Assembly (NCBI RefSeq): GCF_040436345.1
Contig: NC_133225.1
Coordinates: 21,928,040-21,992,039 of the forward strand
Origin: Pagrus major
Taxonomy: Eukaryota > Chordata > Actinopteri > Spariformes > Sparidae
Direction of reading: 5' to 3'
DNA length: 64,000 nt
Below, one piece after another: positions 1-11,025 of the stretch. Made by a program: the position numbers and the translations under genes. The notes under the pieces are model-generated. The model searched no databases and was not told the origin of the DNA. It saw only the letters and a list, made by a program, of their open reading frames with translations. Each line of letters begins with the position of its first letter. Position 1 is the first letter of the stretch.

Positions 1-3000
1 AGGCAGAGTTCTCCACACAGCCTCCATTGCTGGTGCTACATTCATTGATATCTTTGCAGACCTTGATGGGACAAGGAGACAGGAAGAAAATCCAAAAACT
101 TCAACAGGCTTTAGCGTAAAGAGTGAAAAAAGAAGCGGAAACAAAGCAGAGCGAAGACAGACGTATGTTAAGGGTTAAGGTGGTGCTGAAACACATCAGT
201 GCACACTGTTTGACATATTGTGTATGTACAGAAGAGAGTGAGGAGGTGTTGCTGAAGGATGAAGAGAGGGTAAGGTGGTGAGAAGCAAAGATATACATGG
301 TGAGGTGCACAGGGGAAAGTTTCTTCTCCCCAAGTTCCATCAAAAACTGTCAACAATCTCCTAAAGGAGAGAAGTTAACTCTAACCATTTCAGTTAGATA
401 GGTTATTTGGCAAATGCTTTAGGTGACTTAAGTATTTATACAATCGTAATCTTTAGAGACAATCAGTTAATCTTCAGTGACAACAAGACCTTGATTCCTT
501 TAAACAATATTGATATAATAATGTTGTTATTGTGTGTGATACAGCACTATTAATAGACACTTTCTACCTCTGTACAACTGAAACTCAAGGTTCACTCATT
601 ATGAGAAAAATAATATGTGAACCTTGAGTTGAGAACGTTTTATCACATATGTGTTTCCAAGGCCAAGATTGAATCTCCTCGCATTGTTTTCTTCTTCTGT
701 TGTAATATTAATTGCAGAAGTATAAACTGAGAGTAGTGAAGAAGAGCTGATCAGTCTGCGTTCTCTTATTCTGACCTGTTTGTTGTCGGTGGCGTAGGCG
801 AGTCCAACGCCCTGGACCTGAGGGCCGGTGTATCCAGCAGGACAGGAACCACAGCGGAAACCCGGGGAGGTGTTTATGCAGCGCACACCCATGTGACACG
901 GCTTCACGATACACTGCCAACAACAACGACACAGAAACAAACATCAAGACCAATCCAAATCTTGTTACACATGTTTACTGAGATGATTACTTTCAACTGT
1001 GTTTTGCGATATGGGAGATAATCAATGACAATTTAATTAGTTTTAACGTCACACTACATTGTGCAAGTGGAGAATTGGTTCACGTGTTACTTCAAGAAAG
1101 AGATGATTTCCTATCAATTGGTAGCTTTGTGTAAGAGCGTCTCCCGACAATGTGTGGGGTCCCTCAAGGGTCGATTGTCGGACATCTGTTATTTAATTTT
1201 TACATGCTGCCGCTAAGGTTATCCAAACCTACGCTAAACTTAAAAACACTTATCTGTGTACCTCGTCCACATCAGTGCAGTGGGTACCGTTGCCCTCCAT
1301 GCCGTCAGGGCAGGGTCCACACTTGATTCCATGAGGGGTCTCCATACACTTCACTCCTGGGTGACAGGGGTTGGGCACACAGGAGGGACGAGGGTGCATT
1401 CCTCCCATCCCTGAGGAGAGAGGAGGTCAACTTTCCTCTGTTCTCAGCTCATTGAAGCATCTTTTGACACAGTTCTACTGATTTATTTATATCATCTCAT
1501 CTAAGTTGTCCTGATGGTTTCCGTAGTATATTTGCTTTATACGATGATATGAACCTCCCAATCAACATAAATATCATTACATTATTTCTCAAAATTTTTC
1601 ATCTTGAGCACAAAGTTATCTGAACAAAAACCAAAGCCTCAAATTCAACTGAAAAGTATTGTGGAAATTTTAACTGTTAAAATAGAAAAATGTGCTTTGC
1701 TCAGCTGGTCGACTCACCACAGGCTTCACACTCCATCACAGTGTTCTTCAGGAATACAATCTCTTTTACCTGGAAAATACAGTCAGTCCAATGATGACAT
1801 TTATTAGGATTTACACCAAATGTAGACATTAGCATCACGTGTTAGCTTCATGTTTGCTGTCTAAATGTTTAAAGCAACATTATGTAGAAATCGGCATTTT
1901 GTGTGAATTTGCGCCCCCCACAGTTTATGAGTGCAACACCACTGTTGAAAAGTCAAATCCCAGCTCTGTACAGTTTGTACTAACTACAAACATCATAACA
2001 ATGTTATGTGTTGAAAACTTGAATGTTGAAGTAAACATGTATGTAACGCCGTGATCCGACCCTCTTGACTGAAGTTACATAGTGCAGAAACAAGTGATGG
2101 GGGGCGGAGTGGCTGAGACAGAGACACCATTCACCCTATTATAGACACTGTACCATAACATGACTTTAAAGTTGCTATTTTAAGGTAAATATGTTACATA
2201 ATGTTGATTTAATGTGTTTTTACCTGTTGTTTCAGAAGCTCTTTAATCTCAGCCAGTGCAAGGTTCGTCATTTTAATCTGACTGATAATTTCTCCATCTG
2301 AAACGAGAAAAAAAATATTACAATCATTTTAAAAGATAACAACACAACAATGTCTATTTTAAGCAACAGATTTACCTTCTGAAGGAACCAGTCCACACAT
2401 ATACAGTGTTTAACTGTGGACTTGGGGGTAGATAATACTTTGTGAATCCATGATGTGATGAAGGTCATACTTTTCTTCACCATTGATTTAGAACATTTTT
2501 GTTTGGCACTTCACTAACAAATCTTAATTTGAAGTATTCAGGTCTCTTTCTTAGGTAAAATTAGAAATAATATTGTATGAATTCTGTATTACAAGTTTAA
2601 GTCATACATTCAAAATATTACTAAACCAAAAGTATTAGCATTAAAATATACTGAAAGTACCAAAAGTATTAGTAGTGATTATTGATTTTCTTTAATATGT
2701 GCATTACTTTAATATTGCAGCTGATGAAGGTGGGACTTCGATATATCGAAGTAAATAGTATCTACAGGTATAACATAAATGTAGTGTAATAAAATTACAA
2801 TATTTTTCAGAGGGAAAAAATATCAATTAGAAGATAATTAAAGCACTTCAGTAAAGTACCTCAAAATTGTACTTTAGTACAGTACTTGAGTAAATGTACT
2901 TTGTTACTTTCCACCAATGCCTTTAACTGCAACCTCATGTGGCTATTGGTTTCAATAAGTAAAACTAACGAGACTAAAAACACATTTTAAAATAATTCAA

Positions 3001-6000
3001 TAAAAAATGTGAGATTTTGTTCTGAATAACAAATAAAGATATAAAACTTGGAGAGGATATGACCTGCTCCGAATAAAAAAAACATCATCAAGAGCAGACC
3101 AGAAACACAACAGAAGCACCAATAAAGACCAAGATAATATAATAACAAAAGTGTGTAGTCTTGACGAGCTCATCAGTCTTCCTGTTGGCTGAACATCCAG
3201 GACCAGAAGCTCAGTGGGGAGCAAATATGGTCATACAGAGAGGGGGCACAACACACAACATGATCCACTGCCTGTCAAATACCAGAGTCTAATACCTGAG
3301 GCTCCTCAGTCACCGCAGGCCTCATTTGTATCCTCTACTACCCACGCATTCACTGGAGTCAGAGATGTTTTGATTGCAGCCGCAGAATTGATTTTCCAGA
3401 TATGGAAAGATACAAGGAGGATACATTTTTCAAGCTTACAGGAAAGAAACTCTGCGGGCGTCTTTGAGTTTGTACAGTGTAGTACAGTAAAGTGTTTGTC
3501 CAGGGTTTTGATGGAGATTGTAATCTCTCAACTATTGTGTCTAGAAAGGACTTCATTTCTTCTTTCAAGGAAACAATGTCACTTATAAACATTTAAGTAG
3601 TTTTATTACAAAAGTAAAACTGACACAAGAAAATCTTGGAAAGCAAAGCAAAATTGAATCTATTTAGTGAATACACGAATGAGTAAACTGTGTTTGTTCA
3701 TCAGAAGGAGCGAGCAAACGAGGAATCAGTGATTTATCGGACACAGCTTTTAAAATGAACGACAGTGAAGGCACATTTGCACCAAGAGTAGTTATTTGAC
3801 TTTTGGTGACTCACTTTAATTTGGTTTATTTGCTCAAGCTGTTTGAACTATGGTGACACCAGATAGCAACAAATAACTGCAGTGTGATTAACGAGGAAAC
3901 AATAAGGTAACATAAAATGCAAGTTTTTGTTGGCATAAAAAGGTGGTTTGCAGGTCACTGAAACTCTCTCTGAAGATTAACTCACTTCGTTTGTGCAAAT
4001 CAAACATAAAAATGCGACAAAACTAATTTTAAATCTACAATACCTGATTTTTTGGCCCTTGGGGAAAGCAGAAACCAGTTGTGAACACAATATTGACATA
4101 TTAAGAACAGTTATCAATATCTGGCTATTTGCTGCTAAATACCCCACTATGTCCACCAGCTAGTCTCTTAACTGTGTCTGTCTGCTGTTAGGTGCTGAGC
4201 AGGTGTAGCACAGTTAGTCTTTCGAGCTTTTTTGCAGAAAACAACTGAAAATGACATTGTGGAGCAGTGAGATTAAAACCAAAACAGTAAACTTGCAGCC
4301 GGACAGCTAAATGATGAGTTGAAACTCGCTATAAAGCTCCAACTTTGGTGATAATTCCCTATATGAGTGACGTCTTTATCATAAGTCGCTTTAACTTCTT
4401 TTGTGATGATAATAAGATCACAGATTTTCTGGATGTCGGATTCACAAAGCTTATCTCAACACAGGAGCTGATCCTTTGGGATTTTCAGGTGTGGTCGGAT
4501 CCTGACGTAACATGCTGTTTGTCCTAATTGACCCCCATCGTCCCCCTCAAACACCGTCCCTTCCCCCAGAGGAGCCGTACGAGGGCAGAAATCTCCCTGA
4601 GCATGAAGCGCAGGAAATGTGGTCTTCTCATTAGCAGCAACTCTGTTTACTGAATGGATTCCACAGAAGAAAGAGAAGATAGAGGAAATAAATCTCTCTC
4701 ACTGCTAATAGAAAGGTAAAGACAACAGAAAGCTCACTGATTGTTTTTCCTTATTGTGTGCAAGCGCAGGCACAGAAAACACAACCTCCGAACACCAAGC
4801 AGATACTCATTTACATTATGAGATAATGATAAAAAGGAACAAAACTATGTACTAATTCAATGATGTTACAAACCTTTGAAATGTTCATTTTCTCGTCCAT
4901 CTCAGACATTTTGCTTTTGGTGTTTCTCCATTTTAACACGTTCAGTACCAGCCTATATATTAATACAGTAAAATACAGTGTTGTAAAAACTATTCAAAAG
5001 TCATACTTGGGTAAAAGTAAAGATATGGTGTGAAAATATTACTCTGGTAAGAGTGAAAGTCACTCATATGAATAAAAAATTGACAATATTTGAGTAAAGT
5101 CTTAAAGTATCAGATATGAATATACTTCAGTATCAAAAGTAATTTCCTGACAGTAAATTTACCTTAGTATAAAAAGTATGTGTAAAAGTAAATGATACAT
5201 ATAATTACATGTATGTATAAACTGTATACTGTAGGTCGACAGCATTTTCCTGATTATCAGAATTGTTTTGTTTTGTTTTTTCAGTCTGACAGTAGATAAA
5301 ATAAATTAATTTAAAATGCAATCTGCAAAGTAACTAGTAACTAAAGTTATCAAATAAATGTAGTGGAGTAAAAGTAAAAAGTATCAGAAAAGGGAAATAC
5401 TTAAGTAAAGTACAAGCTCCTCAAAACTGGACTTATGTAGAGTACTTGAGTAAATGTTCTTAGTCACTTTCCATCACTGTTGACCGATTATTGATTCCAA
5501 TATTCAGCATTTTTCTGATTATTGGAATCGTTTTGTTTTTTTAATCTGATTTGCGATTCAATAAATTAATTTAAAATGTGCTACTTTGCTAACTAGAGGC
5601 TAGAAGTTATCAAATACATGTAGTGGAGTAAAAGTACAATGTTTGCCTCCAAAATGTAGTGGAGTGGAAGTATAAAGAAGCAGAAAATGGAAATACTCAA
5701 GTAAAGTGCAAGTACCTCAAAATTGCTCTTAAGGAGAATACTTGGGTTAATGTTCTTAGTTACTTTCGATCACTGTCGACCAATTATCAGATCTGATATT
5801 CAGCTAGATATCTATGTATTTATTTATTTATGAAAACAATGAACATTGGATCCAAAAATTGGTCGACAGTGACGGAAAGTAAGTTACTCAAATTTTCTAT
5901 TTAATTGCAATTTTGAGAATTTTACTTGAGTATTTACATTTTCTGCTACTTTATACTTCCACCCCACTACATTTTGGAAGCAAATATCGTACTTTTACTG

Positions 6001-6303
6001 CACTACATTTATTTACCTCCAAAATGTAGTACAGTGAAAGTATAAAGTAGCAGAAAATGAAAACACTCAGGTAAAGTAAAAGTACTTTACTTTTGTTTTA
6101 GTATTTTATCACAGTTTTTCTGGCAAACATGTTATTTCCCAAGAAAGATTAATGAAGTTCCATCTTATTGTTTCCCACCTGCACAGCCCAAAACAAAAAT
6201 AATGTCTTTAATAAACAATAAACACATTCTTCTCACCTCTCTGTCCTGCTGCAGTGTGTCCTCCCATGTAGAGCGCACAGCTCAGCACCAGAAACCACAG
6301 CAT
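1..6303 (-). CDS. comp: Cartilage oligomeric matrix protein (thrombospondin-5), 5' part, exons 1-6
   Basis: COMP is a secreted pentameric matrix glycoprotein of cartilage and tendon. Coding exons read on the minus strand: 6303-6237, 2297-2224, 1769-1718, 1410-1262, 913-776 and 61-1 (cut by the window edge). All junctions are GT-AG and the frame stays open. Residues 1-20 form a signal peptide ([16 protein letters not shown]...). Residues about 23-60 form the five-stranded coiled coil ([26 protein letters not shown]), followed by the inter-chain cysteines C61 and C64 (MECEACG). EGF-like repeat 1 covers about 75-114 and repeat 2 about 115-160 ([25 protein letters not shown]); the calcium-binding EGF 3 starts with DINEC. 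The coiled coil follows the signal peptide directly, with no N-terminal laminin-G-like domain. That is the COMP layout and separates it from thbs3 and thbs4. The rest of the protein, including type 3 repeats and C-terminal domain, lies outside the window. Confidence 0.93.
582..630. repeat. 14-bp perfect inverted repeat in comp intron 5
   Basis: AACTCAAGGTTCAC at 582-595 is matched exactly by its reverse complement at 617-630, with a 21-nt AT-rich loop. It lies in the intron between comp exons 5 and 6. No larger element boundaries are obvious. Confidence 0.8.
1066..1218 (+). mobile_element. Decayed non-LTR retrotransposon (LINE) reverse-transcriptase fragment
   Basis: In the plus-strand frame starting at 1099 the translation reads [11 protein letters not shown], a stop, ERLPTM, then [36 protein letters not shown] is the conserved palm-domain block of LINE reverse transcriptases of the L2/CR1/Rex type common in fish. 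Upstream, WFTCYFK in another frame suggests a frameshift. The fragment has an in-frame stop at 1132-1134, lies antisense in comp intron 4 between exons 5 and 4, and is too short to be active. The clade is inferred from the YMLPL ending; the reverse-transcriptase identity is well supported. Confidence 0.72.
1870..2215. mobile_element. Inverted-repeat element (MITE-like), TTAAAGCAACATTATG family
   Basis: The left end reads AAAGCAACATTATGTAGAAA and the right end, near 2200, reads TTACATAATGTTGATT, which is close to its reverse complement. The element ends only about 10-20 bases from the 3' splice boundary of comp exon 2 (2224). A second element with the same termini is at 59331-59748, which supports a mobile family. 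No coding capacity is seen. Boundaries are accurate to about 10 bases. Confidence 0.6.
2740..2920. repeat. AT-rich dispersed repeat (AGTAC-rich family), comp intron 1
   Basis: This stretch contains GTAAAGTACCTCAAAATTGT and CAGTACTTGAGTAAATGTAC and ends CTTTCCACCAATG. It is one of several copies of a short AGTAC-rich repeat widespread in teleosts. Other copies in this window are near 4970-5485, 5590-5790, 5870-6095, 18370-18500, 48270-48385 and 49740-49915. Confidence 0.7.
2921..4969. other. Comp intron 1, left-middle part, no assigned feature
   Basis: No exon or recognisable element was found here. An open frame of 124 codons (plus, 3214-3588) and one of 77 codons (minus, 3359-3592) overlap each other. 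Neither resembles a protein I know, and they are probably chance or repeat-derived. Confidence 0.5.
4970..5790. repeat. Two or more copies of the AGTAC-rich repeat in comp intron 1
   Basis: Two copies in the same orientation (about 4970-5485 and 5590-5790) share GTAGTGGAGTAAAAGTA, TTAAGTAAAGTACAAG and the ending GTAAATGTTCTTAGTCACTT. A shared block, GTCGAC or GACCAATTATCAGA followed by TATTCAGC, lies between the units. This suggests segmental duplication of a composite unit within the intron. Confidence 0.65.
5870..6095. repeat. Foldback pair of AGTAC-rich repeats, comp intron 1
   Basis: The left arm reads TCTGCTACTTTATACTTCCA and CTCCAAAATGTAG-like sequence in reverse orientation. The right arm, from about 6015, reads CTCCAAAATGTAGTACAGTG and AAAGTATAAAGTAGCAGAAA. 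The two arms meet near 6010, forming a large imperfect palindrome about 140 bases from comp exon 1. Confidence 0.6.
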
Positions 6304-6410
6304 GGTTGAATCTGTGCTGCAGAAGCTGCTGTCCTCTCTTCTGCCTTCAGCTCGGACTCAGCGCTCCTCCTGCAGACCTACTTTCAGTTCTCTTTTCTAC
6401 CCTCGCTCTG

Positions 6411-6420
6411 GCTTTTATTC
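6411..6420 (-). promoter_or_regulatory. TATA-like box of comp
   Basis: On the minus strand the sequence reads GAATAAAAGC about 110 bases upstream of the comp ATG (6303). That spacing would put transcription start near 6385-6390 and leave an 80-90 nt 5' UTR, a plausible arrangement for a tissue-restricted matrix gene. Position and motif are seen; promoter function is inferred. Confidence 0.4.
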
Positions 6421-6739
6421 CCCGCTCCACCTCCCCCAACCTGGCTTTCATCCCCGTCCTTTCCCCTCAAACTCCCCTGCAAATGGGAACAGGATTGATT
6501 GCTCAACACATTAACACCCCCACGTATGATACATGCAACAACATCTGTTTTTATCATACTGCTTCATTGTGGACTTTTATTTCACTCCAAAAAGACAATA
6601 TGGTTTGTTTTGAGCGAGTTGATTAGTGTTCATATTATAATCCTTCATTTATGACAAAGTGGGCGGTTCATGGTCAATTTTATATGTTTAGTTTTAAATG
6701 TATTGATCGGTTGGTTGTGTGTTTGGCTCCTGATTTGGC

Positions 6740-7006
6740 AGCCTGACGTGAGAGAGAATATGGCTGGAAACCGAACTGAGACTGGACACAGCCTCCATGA
6801 CCGACAGGGGACACAGTACGGAGGTGATTTACAGAGGCTCTGACCAGGGTTACTTTGGGCGCAGGAGAGGCGTGAAACAGGAGAGAAGCGACAGAGAGTC
6901 GTACATCAGCAGCAGCTGAATATTTACAAATGTTACTCTGTGAATTGAGGATTTATTTCAACCCATCTGGAGGCGATTGTTGAAAGACAAGCCAGTGACT
7001 GTGTTG
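6740..7006 (+). other. Candidate non-coding first exon divergent from comp
   Basis: This stretch is more GC-balanced than its surroundings and ends in a good splice donor (TGTTG, then GTGAGT at 7007). It contains short ORFs only: a 40-codon frame from ATG 6797 to TGA 6919 and a shorter one from ATG 6760. It starts about 350 bases from the inferred comp start site and points the other way, so it could be a divergent lncRNA or 5' UTR exon. No downstream partner exon was identified, and the ORF resembles nothing I know. Confidence 0.22.
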
Positions 7007-8379
7007 GTGAGTTATATTTTGTTTATGTTGAGCTTGAATGAAGTGTGTTTTAAGCTTGTCTTACTTGAGTAAGAGTTAATTTATTCCTTTAATTCCTTGA
7101 TATTTTGTTGTTTTGTGAGTTTATAATGTTAACAGCTGGCATATATCTCCCAGCTAAAACTACAGGGCTATCAGACTACAAAGTGGTATTAGTAGACACG
7201 ACGGGCCAGGGCTAGCTGGTTCGGTTCAGTAGAAATTCTGCAACACAGTACGTAAACGTCTTTGTCATACCATCAACACTGTTGTTTCTTCAAACTACAG
7301 TTCTGGCCGTATCTTACAAATTGCTCCTTTCATGAATAAGTAAACAAATAGTCTGTTTTTTTTTACTTTAGTGTCACACCATTTTGAGAAGAAATTCAAG
7401 TAAAGAATGATCTTTTAGATCATTTTTAGAGTAAGTACACCAATTTATAATTTTTTATTCATTAAACACAGTAACTATTGTCTTTACAAACCAATCCGCA
7501 ACCACATTGCCTGATTGTTGATGAAACTGGCTCTGCAACAGCTTTACATAGATGCAATTCTTCCCGTTAACTGGCCTCAGACATCTGAGTAAGGTAACAA
7601 AGAAGAAACACAACTCACTTCTTAGATAATATCAGGAAATAGTTCAGATCCAGTCCAGATTTTACAACAAACCCAAGTTTACTGCTTCATGATTACAAAT
7701 GCATTAGATTCTAGTGTGTGTGTGTGTGTGTGTGTGTTAATGGCATCAGCAGATGTCAGTTACATTCCTGGCAGTGAAGTTTTTGGTCCAGTCACCTTGA
7801 TAAGCTCTCACCACCTCCTCTCTCTGCTCGCTGCTTTGCCCAAAAAGAGGGAAGTCTCACTCTGGGCCTCCTCTGGAAAAACAAACACATCAGCAGCTTG
7901 TTTCTGCCATCATGCTGGAGACCTGGACGCTTCACTCTGAAGTGGAAGAAATTAAACATCTCTGAGATCTTTCTTCTCGTCTTTAAACAGCAGGAAATTA
8001 ATGTTTTCAGGAATGTTAAGTCAGTAAATTAATTGTTTAATCAATGAAAACGATCTTATTCCACACTGTCTGTCAGTATCATTTACTGTTTGCAGTATTT
8101 CTTCATCACCTCATTCCAGCTCATCGTTGAAGCTTGATGTTTATATTTGAATCGAAGACTCCTTGTTTTTTCAGCTCCATATATTAATCAAAATTAATTG
8201 TTTTCTCTGTCTTTTGCATCATTATAGACCCACTTTCTCAAAATTCAGCCTGACACACTTGGTATCTCTGGAAACTTTGGGATGTCCACTAGAACTTAAA
8301 ATAAGTTCTGTCGGTTCGAACGATGTTTGGCTGCACAGAGTGAGTTTGTACTGACTGACCCATCTGCCAGGCTGCTGCT
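7007..8379. other. Intergenic stretch between comp and tmem38a, nothing assigned
   Basis: No exon-like sequence was recognised. It contains one (GT)n microsatellite at 7714-7737. Confidence 0.5.
7714..7737. repeat. (GT)12 microsatellite
   Basis: An uninterrupted run of GT dinucleotides. Confidence 0.95.
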
Positions 8380-8610
8380 TGTTGAAGGGGAACCCCACGA
8401 TTTTTTACCCACGTCTTGGGGAGTACCACTGCATATAGGAAAATATAGGGAAAAAAACTATAAAAAGCATCTATTTTAGCTTTGAAACTACAAGTTTGAG
8501 GCTAGCAGCTTGAGGCTACATTAGCCTGCCTAGTATAACTGTGTGACCATGTGATGTAGTAATTGGAAAAAACAAGTGAAAAAAAAGTTTTTCCAACAGG
8601 GAACGCCATC
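8380..8610. mobile_element. Short non-coding element, GGGGAACCCCACGA type
   Basis: It starts GAAGGGGAACCCCACGATTT and continues CTTGGGGAGTACCACTGCAT. The second block resembles, in reverse complement, the right end of the foldback element ending near 46276 (GGAGTACTACTGCATATG). The match supports a dispersed family. Boundaries are approximate. Confidence 0.45.
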
Positions 8611-8886
8611 TCAAGTTGGACCAACAACACAGAGAATCTGAGAAAATGATGCTGCATTCACGTGCTCCTCAAATAGTCCCACTTCCCGAGTTTGGAAGTC
8701 GTTCTTCGGACTTTGGTGTGTTCATGTGCGTCAAGTCAGAATGTAGGAGTGACATGGACGCCAAAAAGAAGTTGTTTTGTGTTTTATATATAAAGCCAGG
8801 ATGCTTTTCTGGCTATTCTGACCCACAATCCTCCACATTAAAGTGTAAGTACTACGTTCTTTGTACTCCTTCTTTGTACTAAGGCT

Positions 8887-9062
8887 GCGATGGATGGGGG
8901 GCGACCCCCATTCCGACAGTCCGCCATTCCGACCGGGTTAGGGTTTCAGGTTCGGAATGGCGCCGTTTTTTCAAAAATAATTAAGGGCCGGCATTCCGAA
9001 ACATGAAAGTGAATGTTCGGAATGGCGGCCCTTCGGAATGCCGCCCTGGAACCGCGATGGAT
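8887..9062. mobile_element. GC-rich mini-element built on ATTCCGA units, flanked by a 9-bp direct repeat
   Basis: GCGATGGAT occurs at 8887-8895 and again at 9054-9062, as expected of a target-site duplication. Between them lie about 158 bases with six copies, in both orientations, of (G)CCATTCCGA or its variants (for example 8908, 8924, 8951, 8985, 9016, 9032). The ends are inverted with respect to each other: the left has CATTCCGACAGTCCGCCATT and the right, reversed, has CATTCCGAAGGGCCGCCATT. The block is far richer in CpG than its surroundings and codes for no protein. The structure fits a non-autonomous DNA transposon; the family is not recognised. Confidence 0.62.
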
Positions 9063-9451
9063 ATAGGAGCAAGAGAGTCAAAGCTCAAGGTGCACTGTTC
9101 ATGACGAAGGAGTGCAATATGTCCTAATTGTAGGCATACTGCAAGCAACAGTGTGTACTTTGCAAGGGCAGCTGCAGTACGTACTAAAAGTAAAGAGAAA
9201 AAGTACACGATTCAGAACACACCCATGCACGTTACCACCAACCCAATATTTACTTTCATCCGCCATGTTTCAGCGTCATATGACCAAAACTTGTTCTGAC
9301 TTTCTGAGCTGTTGTTCTGTCTTGAGGGGGCGTTCACGTGACTTTTTATTCCGGTAACACGCAATTATGGTACACGAGTGGCCGACATATGAAGCTGAAA
9401 CAAGGCAAATATAAACGTCACGTTGATGTTAAGAAAACGCAATGCAAACCA

Positions 9452-9530
9452 GAGTGTCATTCCCAGCTTGTCAAAAACTGACGCAGCGGGATGGCAGGCG
9501 TCACTATTTGACAAGCTGGGAATGACACTC
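9452..9530. repeat. 24-bp perfect inverted repeat, part of a dispersed family
   Basis: GAGTGTCATTCCCAGCTTGT... (9452-9475) is the exact reverse complement of 9507-9530. The 31-nt spacer itself begins and ends with partly complementary bases (TGACG and CGTCA). The right arm continues into sequence found diverged near 10955-11022 (TTTGACGAGTATGGAATGAT) and, in reverse orientation, near 53059-53100, so it belongs to a dispersed family. Confidence 0.8.
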
Positions 9531-10894
9531 AAATATCAACTTTTCTTACAAATGGCGCCTTTAAATGTTCATCACCACGAAAATGTGTCAGTAAAAATGT
9601 TCGAAGCTTGACCAATTTTTTAGATCCTCACTATATTGATTTAGCTGGTGCAGTGGTAATCTTTTTTGTTGTGATTTATTATATTGAGCTTGAATTATAG
9701 TCCTCTCTCATCTGTGTCTTCAGCAGAAATGACCCAGTTTTCTTACAACTATCAATAAAGTTTATGTCATACATAAAACTGAAGAGAATAAATGAAACCT
9801 TTGGACTGTGTCCTTTACTCTGCTGAACTGATGCTTCAGAGATGGCTTCTGCATGTGAGCTCCAACAGTGCGACAAACGTAACCAACACATCCTTCACCT
9901 CCCTGATCTCCTGTGCTGCTGTGAGGAATGTTAAGGTCAAAGGTCGAGTGTAACAACCTCCTGCTAAGTTCATTAGTGATGCTTTATTGCTTGTGCTACA
10001 AGAGTTTGTCTTGTTTGTACAAGAGCTCGGCAGGGGGCGTCCAAGTTTCTCAGGGCATGCCCTCATGTTGACCTCAGACCTTTCCTTTCACCTCCTAACA
10101 GCCTCAGAGTTACATAACAGAGGGTTTATGAAGACATATGTAGTCCTGACTGCCAGCTGAGTCCTGGACCAGCGACCAGGTCTGAAACAGGTCTTAAGTG
10201 GTGGAGTTTTAACACTTCTTAACCTTTACGGTTAAGAATAAGTGCAATGCATCAACACTCCTTAGTGCTAAACAACTGGTCTCAGCTGCAAAATGACTTA
10301 AAAGGGCTTCAGATTAATAGATCATATCCCAACGATGGCTGCAGACAGCTGTGTTACAGCTCAGAGACAGAGGCTTCACACACAGTATGAAGGTTCGTCT
10401 GATTCTGAATTGTGAAGTGCTGCACTCAAGTTAAGTTTTGAGGCACTTGTACTGTTGTCCATTCAATGTTACTTAATGCTTTAATCCATTTTTCTGACAT
10501 GATAAACTTCTGAAACGTGATGCGTTTTTCACCAAGTCATTTCAGTCTAAATTTTAAGGGGCTTTATGTCACAATTTGTAGCAATTTACATGTATTAATC
10601 ACTTTTTATTGGCCATATGTGAGCGGTTTGTAGCGTGACATGAAAAATGAGACCTTCCCTGTCTCTCTCAGTTGTCTATACAAGCCTGCAGATGATTTGT
10701 TAAAGTCGTTCAAAGCAGCTGGACTGTGGATTTCTTTGTGAAGGACTTGGGTCGGGTTTTCCGCAATAGTTCGAATGACGTGACTTAATGCAGGTTCTCG
10801 ACTGCCTCATCTCAGTGCCTCTCTCCACTCCTGTAGCTAACGTTTAGACTAATGAGCAGCTTCCACCTTTCCAAAGAAGTTCTACGGAGCCCCT

Positions 10895-11025
10895 TTAAAG
10901 GTGCTTTTTGTCGCATTTGGGATGGTGGCCGACCCGCTGTACAATCCCAAAGCATCAATATTTGACGAGTATGGAATGATACTCAAAAATCAGCTTTTCT
11001 CACAAACAGGACCTTTAAGATGTTT
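10895..11025. repeat. Dispersed repeat copy related to the 9.45-kb inverted repeat
   Basis: It runs from AAAGGTGCTTTTTGTCGCAT to CTCACAAACAGGACCTTTAA, with the same order of motifs as the sequence after the 9452-9530 hairpin (ATGACACTCAAATATCAACT and CTTACAAATGGCGCCTTTAA). The two A/T-rich CCTTTAA and AAAGG ends are roughly inverted. Confidence 0.55.

Noticed and set aside
3214-3592. Open frames of 124 and 77 codons in comp intron 1
   Set aside because: They overlap on opposite strands, have no recognisable domain and no exon-like signals.
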